DNA of 30,000 bases from Glandiceps talaboti (Eukaryota > Hemichordata > Enteropneusta > Spengelidae): assembly GCF_964340395.1 (NCBI RefSeq), contig NC_135571.1, positions 13,641,046 to 13,671,045 on the forward strand, in the 5' to 3' direction. Below, piece by piece: positions 8,992-18,406 of the stretch; position 1 is the first letter of the stretch; every line of letters begins with the position of its first letter. A program made the position numbers and the translations under genes. The notes beneath the pieces were generated by a model, which was given only the letters and a program-made list of their open reading frames with translations, searched no databases and had not been told where the DNA came from.

Positions 8992-9683
8992 ATTTTTGTT
9001 CTGTTTCACTTTGAGGCATATTTTCTGCCTGATTACTCAGTTTCAGTAAATGCAGTGAAAAGTGAAAAACAGTATGCAGATTTCCCGCCTTATTTCATCG
9101 GTTGCCTCCCTGTAGTGCCAATCAATGCAAGTGGTTTTGTTAAGGGTGATAAGCATGTCACTTCCAGTTCAATTCTTTTAAAGTTGTTTCTACTTTTTAA
9201 AAGTTTTTGTCAAGTTTTCTTACATTTTCACTGCTAATGAGCAGAGAAGTTCTTCCACGTACAGTTCTTCATATCTCTACAAAATTTCTGTCATATTTCC
9301 CTCCATTTCTAATGAGTATACGTCTTCCACCAAAGTTGTTGTTAGCATTTTGATGTCAAAATTTCCAGTGTTTATCAATCGTCCACTTCTTCAAAAAGTG
9401 GTCCTGTCTGTAAAACTGTGAATTTCTCACTGTTTACATTCCTAGTTGACTTCCTCAAAAGTTATTGAAAATTTTTATGTCAAATTTTCCAGTGTTTATC
9501 AATCGTCCACTTCTTCAAAAAGTGGTCCTGTCTGTAAAACTGTGAATTTCTCAGTTTTCATTCCTAATGGGTAGTTGACTTCCTCAAAAAATTTAGATGT
9601 GAAATTTTCCAGTGTTTCAAGTAGTCCAAATCTCTAAAGTTGTCTAAAATTTCATATGCCTCAAAGTGAAACAGAACAAAAAT
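8992..9683. repeat. Perfect 30-bp inverted repeat, 692 bp end to end
   Basis: The 30 bases at 8992-9021, starting ATTTTTGTTCTG and ending TTTGAGGCATAT, are the exact reverse complement of 9654-9683. The spacing between arms is 632 bp. A perfect match of this length is not expected by chance in 30 kb. It may be the ends of a non-autonomous DNA transposon, but no target-site duplication is evident outside the arms, and the tandem array that fills the interior continues past the right arm. A local inverted duplication is the main alternative. Confidence 0.8.
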
Positions 9684-9960
9684 AGTTGGACTGATACTCT
9701 GAAATTTCCAAATTAAAATTTCATGTCAAAATTTCCAGAACATTTGTTAATAGTGACAAAACTTAGTTTCCCCAAAGTTCCTACCTCTAAAATGTTGATG
9801 TCAAATATGCCAATGTTTTCATTGAATTATCCAGTTCCTTCAAAGTGGTTCCTTTCTGACAATTCTTTTTCAAATATTCCATTTTTTTTGTTACTTGTGA
9901 GTACTACAGCTGACCTCCATCAAACTTGTTCCCACCTCTAAATTTCAAATTTTCTTTTTT
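9240..9960. repeat. Tandem array, about 120-bp unit, two near-identical central copies
   Basis: Copies of ATGTCAAAATTTCCAGTGTT-like sequence start at 9353, 9477, 9597 and 9723, with more eroded versions at about 9793 and upstream of 9353. Spacings are 124, 120 and 126 bp. The copies at 9353 and 9477 are nearly identical over about 75 bases, including the small hairpin CCACTTCTTCAAAAAGTGG, while the outer copies are strongly diverged. This pattern suggests recent duplication of one unit inside an old array. Confidence 0.75.
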
Positions 9961-10425
9961 ATGACAAACTTTCACAAATTGGTTTCCTTCTCTGAAATTG
10001 GTTTCAGACCCCCCTCAGTGTTTTTAGTAGAAAAGATCTAATTAGTTTCAAGCCTTATTTGGTAAAAACTTCATCAATACAAGCCAAGTTGAGGTCAAAG
10101 GTTAAATGATGATGTCATTTCCTTACATCATCAACAGAGTATTTGGAACCCACCATTTTCCCACCAAAATTTAGGGAACAGAAACTGTTCCTTTTCTTTG
10201 AACTTTTGATAAAGGTCAAGGTTATTTTAGATACACTTGATAGACACTATCATTACCATGGAAACTGAATCAAAACTATGAGGCAAAATAATAGAATTTT
10301 ACGTTGTTCGAAGAAATTATCACTACATTTTTGTGATTTATGTATAGAACACTTGTTGGAATAACCATAGCAATTGTTATCACTAAAAATGAAGCATATA
10401 TAGGGAGGACTCTTGATTTCATAAA
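9961..10425. other. Unassigned sequence with nuclear-receptor-like sites and a small hairpin
   Basis: AGGTCAAAGGTTA at 10092-10104 is a direct repeat of AGGTCA-type half-sites spaced by one base, and AGGTCAAGGTTA at 10213-10224 has no spacer. GATGATGT (10108-10115) and ACATCATC (10125-10132) form a perfect 8-bp hairpin stem with a 9-nt loop. TTTTCCCACCAAAATTT near 10158 resembles the transposon-family block. No exon is seen. Confidence 0.35.
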
Positions 10426-10429
10426 ATCA

Positions 10430-10466
10430 GGGGGAGGAAATGGGATATGAGGGGGAGGGGTGGGGT
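10430..10466 (+). other. Potential G-quadruplex tract
   Basis: The plus strand has guanine runs of 5, 2, 3, 5, 4 and 4 separated by one to six bases. At least four runs of three or more lie within 37 nt, which satisfies the usual G-quadruplex pattern with short loops. It is conspicuous because the rest of the window is AT-rich. Function is unknown. Confidence 0.6.
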
Positions 10467-10469
10467 ACA

Positions 10470-10850
10470 AAGCCTAATTCAATGAAAGTTCAAAATCTTA
10501 TAAAGGAAAAGTATGCTTTGTAGTATAATGGTGTTGTAACAGACATTGATATCAAGTCCTATCATTTTGTCTGAAATGTTTCTCAAAAATTTGTGAAATG
10601 TTTGTAGGTGAAAACGACAATGTCCAAAGATAATGCAATCTTTCCTACAGCATTGTTCACCCACATAAATATCTGAAATATTTGTATCAAGAACAAAAAC
10701 CAGATTATCTTTTCAACGTTTTCTTTATTGTTGTACTTTCACTAAGTACTTCAGTCTAGCAGCAAGTTAAAATATTTGCGGCCAACAATTTACTGTTTAC
10801 TGTAGCTCTAGAAAGTACTTGAACAAATTTTAACAGATTATCTCATTTTG
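10470..10850. other. Unassigned AT-rich sequence
   Basis: A 61-codon minus-strand frame (10479-10664) has no recognisable domain. Nothing else was seen. Confidence 0.4.
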
Positions 10851-10856
10851 ATGTGA

Positions 10857-11087
10857 CGATATTGTAATCAAGGGAGCCATTCAAAGGATAAACCTGTTGA
10901 CTTAAAACGATTTTCGTGTCGTTTTTTGCATGTAGGTCAGTCTAGGGCAGGCAATGGGTACACTCAAACAATGGGGATACCCCCACTGGTGCTTCTCATC
11001 TCGACTGTACTATTTTCCAGGAGGGGTGTAAAGAGTCACAAAACAAAGACTGTTTTCCTGGTAGTGAGAAAAACAGGAAATGTGTGA
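10857..11087 (+). CDS. Candidate 3' exon or unknown open segment, followed by AATAAA signals
   Basis: One plus-strand frame is free of stops from 10857 to a TGA at 11085-11087, 76 codons, with a hydrophobic stretch reading MGIPPLVLLISTVLFS. A second frame is open from 10936, directly after a TTTTTTGCATGTAG that resembles a 3' splice acceptor, to TAA at 11029-11031 and includes TLKQWGYPHWCFSSRLYYF. Base composition here is richer in G and C than the flanks, and two AATAAA polyadenylation signals follow at 11160 and 11185, consistent with the last exon of a plus-strand gene. Which frame would be used is unclear and I recognise no family. The two frames cannot both be coding. Confidence 0.22.
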   Translation, partial: RYCNQGSHSKDKPVDLKRFSCRFLHVGQSRAGNGYTQTMGIPPLVLLISTVLFSRRGVKSHKTKTVFLVVRKTGNV

Positions 11088-11159
11088 CGGTTTTATGGAC
11101 AAGGATGTACAACTTGTATGTTTTGTGTAAGTTTGTTGGTTTTTATGTTCCACTGCTGC

Positions 11160-11190
11160 AATAAAATCAAAGTTTATGAGTGTAAATAAA
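11160..11190 (+). terminator. Paired polyadenylation signals AATAAA
   Basis: AATAAA occurs at 11160-11165 and 11185-11190, followed by the G/T-rich AGTGGTTTTCCGGCTTTATT, the usual layout of an animal poly(A) site. AATAAA is common in AT-rich DNA, so this counts only together with the open segment just upstream. Confidence 0.3.
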
Positions 11191-11436
11191 GTGGTTTTCC
11201 GGCTTTATTCTGGTGACATATTTCATCCCACGTACCTTGGTCTGTATTGTTATATTCTTTGTCAAAGTTCATTTGCATTACAATTGGATTGAAACATTTA
11301 CAGCAAGGGGGTCTGTTGCAGGTTCGGTTGAGGGACACATTTACGTAATGCTTGTAGGATAGAAATACCACAGTCACACATACAGTAACTGTTTGATTTG
11401 AAACATCGTCAAGTATTTTAAGTTTTTCAAAGAAAA

Positions 11437-11832
11437 TTAAAAATATGGCTTTAGAATGATTTTGAGTGTGTTGTTGGCTCTGAATTGTAGTAATTTATAG
11501 AAGTGAATCAGTTCCGTGACAAATAATACCAGTTTGGATTGTTTTAGTCTTGTGTAATTTGAAGTCAAGAAAAGGATTTGGTTTTCTGAATAATATGTTT
11601 GACACATTAAATCTCTGAAACATAAGGTTTCTAGAAAAGTCCCATTAAAGGTGGCTAAATTGTTTACTCCTCCAAGTTTTGGGTCTACAATCCTGCCACC
11701 CCTTCTCATAAAATGGTGTATTCCATTCAGGTAGTCTGGCATGTTTTGGTGTTGAAGTGTTGAGTATTTGTCGGCCGCCAGCCTTGGGTGAACAGTGAGC
11801 CTACCAATTAGTGTGTGTGGACAATTCAACAC
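11437..11832 (-). CDS. Longest open frame in the window, 131 codons, unrecognised
   Basis: A minus-strand frame begins MLNCPHTLIGRLTVHPRLAA and runs 131 codons. The N-terminal half has a balanced composition (for example MRRGGRIVDPKLGGVNNL near residues 43-60), while the C-terminal half is rich in Leu, Phe, Ile and Lys like other chance frames here. There is no signal peptide, membrane segment or known motif. It lies in the least repetitive block of the window, upstream of a plus-strand candidate first exon at 12031, so it could be an exon with a shared promoter, a lineage-specific gene, or simply chance. I favour chance. Confidence 0.15.
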   Translation of the reverse strand: MLNCPHTLIGRLTVHPRLAADKYSTLQHQNMPDYLNGIHHFMRRGGRIVDPKLGGVNNLATFNGTFLETLCFRDLMCQTYYSENQILFLTSNYTRLKQSKLVLFVTELIHFYKLLQFRANNTLKIILKPYF

Positions 11833-12030
11833 CTTTTGTACGGGACAGCTTTACTGTTTATGAAAATCTAAGACACACACTAGACACTAGCTGAAAAGAC
11901 GATGTAATGCTGGTATCTTGTATTGTGGAATACAATCAGAAACTGGACACGGTGAAGTTTGGCTTTCTGTTTGAAAAGTTGGATTTGTTTTGAGCATTGG
12001 GACACCTGAAAGTGAACATTTTGGGAGAAA

Positions 12031-12078
12031 ATGACTGATTTTTTATCAATTATTGAATCTAAGGAACCCAAACCATTG
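12031..12078 (+). CDS. Candidate first coding exon ending on a consensus splice donor
   Basis: ATG at 12031 (context GAGAAAATGA, purine at -3) opens 16 codons reading MTDFLSIIESKEPKPL, followed directly by GTAAGT at 12079-12084, the consensus animal 5' splice donor. An in-frame TGA five codons before the ATG fixes the start. The preceding 200 bp (11830-12030) are non-repetitive and could be a 5' UTR. The peptide has a plausible soluble N-terminal composition, but I do not recognise the protein. No partner exon was found downstream; if real, the intron would extend through much of the tandem-repeat region. Short ATG-to-GTAAGT frames do arise by chance, so confidence is modest. Confidence 0.3.
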
Positions 12079-12229
12079 GTAAGTTTGCAGAAATATTATT
12101 TCATTCTTGGTTTTTGACATTCCTGTTAATTTTTGTCATGGGAAAGGGTTTTTTTGACAAAAAGTGGTGTTTATGATATTTTGGCCAAGGAGACTGGCAG
12201 CTGTGTTACCGTAGCCCCAAGGGTAAATT

Positions 12230-12297
12230 GGTGTGCGTGTGTCGGGACACGGTAGTACGGGGCAAATAGCATAGTTGATGTGCATGTGCCGAGACAC
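12230..12297. repeat. Two 21-bp GC-richer direct repeats, 47 bp apart
   Basis: GTGTGCGTGTGTCGGGACAC at 12231-12250 is echoed by ATGTGCATGTGCCGAGACAC at 12278-12297. Counting the leading G of each, they differ at four of 21 positions and all four differences are transitions. Two of the changes sit in CpG dinucleotides. The block contains several CpGs in an otherwise CpG-poor region. A 63-codon minus-strand frame over it is considered a shadow. Confidence 0.5.
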
Positions 12298-12330
12298 AAC
12301 AGAGCCCACCAGTAACAGAGCAATCAATCA

Positions 12331-12989
12331 ATCTGCATTTAACCAGACAGTTGGATCTTTATCGCCAATATGTTCAAATCTGTGATTTTTTTCCCTCAAA
12401 ATCTGTCAAAATGTGAATCTCACTATTCCTCCGAGTTTTACCCCCAAAACAAACCTCTTACTAAAATCATAATTTGAATTTTTCCCGACTGTTTTACAAA
12501 CAGACAAGAGAACTCAATACTCCCTGTATAGAATTATTCATAAGTCAGGCAGATGTTCAAATCGTTGTTAGTGCTCTTGGTTCAAACGAACTCTCTCTCC
12601 TTTTTTTTCGCAAAAAACTATCAAGCTGAAATAATTAGTCACAAGGGACTCATCGTGTCAAGGACTTTGATATTACAGAGAAAAAATGTCATATTTATGA
12701 CAAGTTGTCAAATTTGTATCTGTCGGTACAACAGGGAAATATGTTTAAATTTTTGACATCTTGTTATAGTCCTGTCTGTCGGTACTTTTGCGGTAATTTT
12801 TTTTAGCTTGTAAATGCCAGTCAGGAAAAATGACACTTTGATATAAAACATTGTAAGTAAAAACTGAAATTTTCTTCTTGACTTTTTTTCAATGAAATGT
12901 AACTGTCTAAATAAATGAGTGAAAAAAATTGAATTTCAAAATAATTTCACATTTGAGAAGAGGTGGACCTTTTTTTGTTGAAAACAGTA
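12331..12989. other. Unassigned AT-rich sequence
   Basis: The decamer CTGTCGGTAC occurs twice (about 12719 and 12775). No array or exon is visible. Confidence 0.4.
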
Positions 12990-13455
12990 GATTTAGACAA
13001 TATGCTAATGAGCCACCAGTTTAGGAAATATTCAAAGCAACACGCAGATCAAACTTTTTTTTATTTTTTGAAATTATGCCAACATTTTAGCCCTTTTTAT
13101 TTTTTAAAAGATGCAAAAATAAACAAACTTTTTAGGTTAGATAACAAAATAAGGTTTTTTAGATTTTTTTGTAGTTATTTTGAGAAAAGTAAATCATAGC
13201 CATTTTGCAGACAGTTGAGGCTTTAGCTGTCAGGCTAGTATTAGTTGCTAAGTCTAAATACACAACACAGCATGACACTGTTTTATGTTGTGTGAAATTT
13301 TGTCAATATTTTTGTTCATTTTTTGACAAATGTAGTAAAAATAAACAAGTTTTAAGTTATGAGAACAAAATAATATATATTTCTGATAATATTTCGGAGT
13401 TATTTTGAGAGAGAAAAAAAATATGAGTTGTTTCACAGACGATGTTGATGCTTCA
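12990..13455. repeat. Old duplication, two copies about 225 bp apart
   Basis: AAAAATAAACAAACTTTTTA at 13115 matches AAAAATAAACAAGTTTTAAG at 13337 (222 bp apart), GTAGTTATTTTGAG near 13171 matches GAGTTATTTTGAGAG near 13396, and CAGACAGTTGAGGCTT at 13209 matches CAGACGATGTTGATGCTT at 13436. Order is conserved with small indels. Two plus-strand open frames (12963-13199 and 13205-13408) translate the two copies and show weak similarity to each other (for example KLCQHF and KFCQYF), which follows from the DNA duplication and does not by itself mean coding. Confidence 0.55.
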
Positions 13456-14129
13456 GGTAATAATACAATTTTCACAAACACTCAATTCATACAATGGCAG
13501 TAGTTGAAAAGAAGTCGGTGTGAATTGCCGACGACATTCCATTCAGATAAAACGTCTGAAATCTGGAAAATTTCCAACAGATGTAATTATTTTTCCATCA
13601 GAAAAACCCACAAGTCCACACCCAGCCTGATGTGAATTTTCTTTTCATGAATGTTCCAGCCTTGGGTCGGCAATCAAAAAATACAAAAATTGTGGGAAAT
13701 TCTTTGTACTGTAAATTTGATCGTTGGTTAATAATTGATAGCATCGTAAAAAAGGAAATAAAAAGTTTCTCAATGAAAGTTTTTGAACTTTTGAACTTTT
13801 AATGATATTTTCAAGGAACATGAGATTGATATGTTTTCATTTCCTGGTGTGTGGGGTTATTTTTTTAAATTATTTCAAAAGTTATATCTGAATAGAACGT
13901 TGATTACATTCAGTTGATAAATTCAGTAAAATTGGAATATCATACATCGGAGAATTTCAGTGTTTTCACCCGACAATTGGACAAACAAGAAAGTAAAAAC
14001 ATTTTGTGTAAGATGTTTTGAACAGAAAATATTGTCATCCATAGTTGGTGTGAAAAAATATAGTTTATGAGACTTTCTTTCGCCATTAAATGAATTAAGG
14101 TGCAAACAGTTATAAATACATTTTTATGA
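13456..14129. other. Unassigned AT-rich sequence
   Basis: No exon or array is seen. A 9-bp inverted pair, ATTGCCGAC (13524-13532) and GTCGGCAAT (13666-13674), frames 151 bp but is too short to call an element. Confidence 0.4.
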
Positions 14130-14320
14130 AAATTACAGAAAAACAGGAATAATTATTAAAAAATGTAAAATTTTAGCAAAACTTGGCTGAAAAATACCAA
14201 ATATGGCAATTTTTATAAAGAAATTTGTTTTCCTGAAATTTTGTGAGAAAGGAAGACCAGCATTATAAAAATATGAAAATTTGACAAATTTCTTGGTCAG
14301 AATTTTAGGCGGGAAAAATC
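14130..14320 (+). repeat. Degenerate copy of the TTAA element core
   Basis: AATTTTAGGCGGGAAAAATC at about 14299 matches the family block near the right end of the element at 2717, and upstream there are ATTACAGAAAAACAGGAAT and CAAATATGGCAATTT stretches in compatible order. Divergence is high and no termini were found. Confidence 0.3.
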
Positions 14321-14843
14321 TATCATCAACAAGACTGTAATCTATGTTGTATTTTGCATTTGTGTTACTTTGTCTTGTTCTGAAGTTGACAAAAGTAAAA
14401 ACATTTTGTTAGATTTTAACATGTACTCTTTGAGTACATCAAAAGATGAAGTCTATTAGTGGAAAATATATTTGTCCTTTAGATTTTCTGGTTGAGTAAG
14501 ATGTCTTATTATTTATCTGTGAGGTATGGAAACGGTGTCATGGGTTACTAGGTTAGGGTCGATAGTTTTGTTCTGCCACGGTCTGTTAGATTTAAACAAT
14601 TTATAGACTCCATACTGCCCTTGACACTATAATGGGCAAACATCCAGATAACACCTAACCTTTCTGTTTTTGTTGGGTGTCGGCAAATATTTGGATTATG
14701 TGCTAATCTTTCTCCAAAAATGTGTCCTAGTCTTTAACATACTGACTACTTCAGAGTTCACTTCTTAGGTACCCTTTCCATCAAAATGAAACTCTGTTCA
14801 CTAAGTTGTTTCTTTCTGTTTGTGATCTTAATAAAGGTGATTG
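14321..14843. other. Unassigned sequence
   Basis: No gene or repeat was identified on either strand. Confidence 0.4.
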
Positions 14844-14861
14844 TTGACACTTAGGTGTCAA
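14844..14861. other. Short perfect hairpin TTGACAC-TTAG-GTGTCAA
   Basis: A 7-bp perfect stem closes a 4-nt loop, 12 bases after an AATAAA. The string ATGCAAATAAAGTT follows at 14889 and again at 15065. Short stems such as this occur by chance, and the sequence does not match the histone 3' stem-loop. Confidence 0.35.
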
Positions 14862-15078
14862 TATTTTGCCTATAAATTGTACTATAAAATGCAAATAAAG
14901 TTGTTATTTTATTGTTTTTACAATCACTTGTCAATAAGTAGACAGTTTTACAGTTAATAGTGGTACAAAGAACTTCCTTGTGACTTAGTCAGTATCTCCA
15001 CAACTTGTCTCAAGTGACTGCCATTGTGAAGCACTTCAAGTGTTTTAGTACGTTATTCAGGTTGATGCAAATAAAGTT

Positions 15079-17111
15079 ATTTTATCAATTCTGCCACGCA
15101 CTAATTTTTTTCAACAAAAGTTGTCCTTGTTTGAGAATATGTAGACAACTTTGTAGTCAGATTAGGTGAGAGTAGTATACAGTTTATTATTTTTTCTCAC
15201 AGCTTGTTCAAAATATTCACTACCAACCAACTTCTAACCAAATTATGTGAACAAAATTTTTTTTTTTGTTGAAATTTTAACTTTGATTTGATGTCAATTT
15301 TTGGAAATAATACTTATAAACCTAGTGATATCAAAAAATTTATACAAATGGTAAAAATGCTGAAATAATAGTCTGGTGAAGAAATTTTTTCCCTCCAAAA
15401 TTTTTTGATTAAAACATTTGTTCAATTTTGATTTTGGAATTATAAAAATGACGAATTGAAGTCAATATGTTCGGACAAAAATGAGAAAATTTATAGATTA
15501 CAGAACGTATAGTATTATAGTACTGCTTTAGTAGTAAATGACCCTGTTGACCCTGCAGCCAAGCTTAAACGATTTCTCTTCACAAGAACAGATTGTATGG
15601 AACAGCCTTTTAAAGTTGCCTAAATGTGCTGACACAGTACAATGGAAATGACAAAGTGATGAGATCATCGCAATGCTGGTAGCTGCATTCCCACCATTGT
15701 CAGTGCAGTGCAGTTAGCAAACTTCGAGACCAAAAATTACCAATCAGAAATTGTCGGTTTTGGAAAATTTCTTGACACTTTTCTTTTCATTTTGGATCAG
15801 TATGATATGTATAAAACTGGAGAGTTGTTTTTTGTCAAAATTGTACGTTTTTAGCCAAAATGGAGGTCACCTGAGCAGAAATTCTTTTTAAAAAATGTAT
15901 TTAGGATTACAGGTTTATTTTGGATTGATGTAAAACAAGGTAAAAATCACAACAGTTGTAAGCTGTTATTAGGGAGAAAAAATGTGTGTATCAAGCAGAA
16001 ATTTTCTCTTTTTTTCATCAAAATTTATTCAAAATCACAGCAGATTTTGGGTTGAAATTAAACATGAACCAGTATGTATCACTTGTTTGTGCCAAAAATA
16101 GATATAAAACGTCAAAATTTGTTATAAGAAATTGTAAATAAAAAATTTTGATAAATTTACCTGAAGATAAGGAAAGAAAATAATATCAACATTACTAAGG
16201 TCAAAAGTTTTGTAAGCGACAAATTGTGAAAATATACGCTTCATCTACAAAAAAAAGAAAAACTGAAGTCCTCACTAATTTTAAAAGACATCCAAAAATT
16301 GCAGTTTGTATAAAATTCTTATGAAATTGTAGAAGAAATTCAAATAATCGTAAAAAGTGTGTATAGATCTGATCTTTGACCCCCACTTGAGAAATGTGAA
16401 GAGAATTTTTGAAACCAAACAGTACAAAGTGTTGACCTGTATGTTTAGACCAAAGCTAACTAGATGTAAACAGGTCTGTCATATCTGAAAGCTGTTACTT
16501 ACAGAGGTGAAAAGCTGCCCTCATAAAACTCCATTAATGTAGGTGATAAGTATACCATTGTAGCTATAAACCTTCATTTATATTGTGTAGATAGGAAATC
16601 ATTCACTTTTCTCAATAAAAGTTTAGATGTTGACTCCATTGTTGGTGATCATGGCAACCTCTTCATTTTAGACAGTTACTAAAAATAACTCTGAATTCCT
16701 CTTTTTCACCATCTTTTGTGGTTTTAAGGAGAAATTAAGAAAATTTATTTTCTGTCCTTGTGTAGAATTTGTAATACTAAATCACCACAAAATATTTTGA
16801 AATAATACGAATATATTATTCGATCAAAAAAGGGGAAACAATTTTCAAATATTTTGTTTCTGAAGTATCATATGTAATATGTATGTGACAAGTGGCCAAA
16901 TATATGAAATAGTTTCAAAAAAAGTGGACAAGGATCGGGTAAAATTTGATTCATATTCAGCTTTCAAAGACTACATGTATTTCACTTCAAGAGTTCAAGA
17001 TTCTCTTTCAAAACATTTATAATGCAATTTTGTTGTTTTTATTTTAGAACCAATTTCAAAATGTAAAATATACATAAAAATGTCTATTTTAACCGACTGT
17101 CTTATAAGCCA
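15079..17111. other. Unassigned AT-rich sequence, about 2 kb
   Basis: This is the longest stretch in the window without a recognisable feature. I found no tandem array, no terminal repeats and no convincing exon. A TTTTTTCCCTCCAAAATTTT block near 15386 faintly resembles the miniature-element family. A 61-codon minus-strand frame at 16201-16386 is Phe/Leu-rich and unsupported. Confidence 0.4.
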
Positions 17112-17133
17112 CAGGCGGCAATATTGCCACCTG
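17112..17133. repeat. 22-bp near-perfect palindrome
   Basis: CAGGCGGCAATATTGCCACCTG is self-complementary at 10 of 11 base pairs; the inner 12 bases GGCAATATTGCC are perfectly palindromic. The tract is GC-rich compared with its flanks. It could be a dimeric protein-binding site, a cruciform, or the centre of a small foldback element. Confidence 0.6.
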
Positions 17134-17729
17134 ACGGCTGTTAATAAAACCCCCGTGTCAGACTTAGTATTAAAATTGTAGCAAAATTTACCAAATCTTT
17201 GAGCCTTAGCAAATTCATAATCGTGATTTCAGTTCAGAAAAGAAAATTCTCAACGTATTTAGACGTTTTCGCTTATTTGAGTACAAAACTGTGACAGGAA
17301 ATTGTTAGATTTTTAGAAGTTTTTACTGGTAAGGTGTCTTTTCATTTCACTAATGTTTGCCGGTAGTTGACCGGAAATTGTTAACTTTTTTTCTCATAAT
17401 GAGTTTTGATTTACTAGAAACCATTGATGTGAAATAATCCAAAGTCAAAACAAGTTAACAAGATATAAATTATGATTTCAGACCTTTGTTCAAAATCATT
17501 GAAGCATAAAATTAGAAAATTATGACAAAATCAAACAAGTTACGTTAAAAAAGAACAATTTTCATTTCTAGGGAGGTAATTGTTGGTTCTAAGGAGCCTT
17601 GTATTGACTCCAAACAATCACAAAGCTATGAATGGCTAATTAAAGGGAAGTTGTAGTTAGTTTGAATACCCAGAATGCTATGCGGTGAATGGCTCTTGAA
17701 ACAGAAAGTCAAAACATTCAAAGCTCTGA
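17134..17729. other. Unassigned AT-rich sequence
   Basis: Nothing is recognised here; the 83-bp array begins at the right end. Confidence 0.4.
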
Positions 17730-18231
17730 GAATACAGCTTCACAGCAGTTTGTACTGTAAGAGTTTTACCATCTACTATCACCTGTCTATCTCAAATCGT
17801 AAACTCTCCATTGAAAACAGCATCACAGCAGTTTGTACTGTAAGAGTTTTACCATCTACTATCACCTGTCTATCTCAAATCGTAAACTCTCTGTTGAAAA
17901 CAGCATCACAGCAGTTTGTACTGGAAGAGTTTTACCGTCTACTATCACCTGTCTATCTCAAATCGTAAACTCTCTGTTGAAAACAGCATCACAGCAGTTT
18001 GTACTGTAAGAATTTTACCATCTACTATCACCTGTCTATCTCAAATCGTAAACTCTCTGTTGAAAACAGTATCACAGCAGTTTGTACTGTAAGAGTTTTA
18101 CCATCTACTATCACCTGTCTATCTCAAATTGTAAACTCTCTGTTGAAAACAGCATCACAGCAGTTTATACTGTAAGAATTTTACCGTCTACTATCACCTG
18201 TCTATCTCAAATCGAAAACTCTCTGTTGAAC
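17730..18231. repeat. Tandem repeat, 83-bp unit, six copies
   Basis: The block CACAGCAGTTTGTACTGTAA begins at 17741, 17824, 17907, 17990, 18073 and 18156 (with one or two substitutions in some copies), exactly 83 bp apart. Each unit goes on with TTACCATCTACTATCACCTG, TCTATCTCAAATCGTAAACT and CTCTGTTGAAAAC. Copies differ by a handful of substitutions and no indels, so the array is young. Because 83 is not a multiple of three the reading frame rotates from copy to copy; open frames across it (17675-17968 and 18082-18315) are translations of the repeat and not genes. Confidence 0.95.
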
Positions 18232-18305
18232 ATCTCGAACTGTATTATTTCATTTGAAATTAATTACGCTAATATTCCTAATGTAATTTCCACTTTGTTA
18301 GGCTG

Positions 18306-18344
18306 GCTGGCTTAGTATTAAATGGCTACCACAAACAAAATGAT
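18306..18344 (-). repeat. Single inverted, diverged copy of the 44-bp unit
   Basis: GCTGGCTTAGTATTAAATGG followed by CTACCACAAACAAAATGAT is the reverse complement of the 44-bp array unit at 32 of 39 positions. It lies 62 bp before the array and in opposite orientation, so it can pair with any array unit, most simply with the first one at 18407-18445. It is more diverged from the array units than they are from each other. It could be the other terminal inverted repeat of the element from which the array grew. Confidence 0.7.
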
Positions 18345-18406
18345 GGCACTTTGGATATTTCCTCAAAATTTTAAGAGAGAATTGTTAAAAATTTGAGAAA
18401 ATAACT

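Noticed and set aside
13524-13674. Possible small transposon with ATTGCCGAC/GTCGGCAAT ends
   Set aside because: Only 9 bp of inverted match, no target-site duplication and no related copy in the window.
14844-14861. Histone-type 3' stem-loop
   Set aside because: Stem and loop sequence do not fit the conserved histone element and no histone frame is upstream.
17675-18315. Two plus-strand frames with repeated peptides (for example TIYYHLSISN)
   Set aside because: They are translations of the 83-bp tandem repeat. The period is not a multiple of three, so the frame changes from unit to unit and a repeat protein is excluded.
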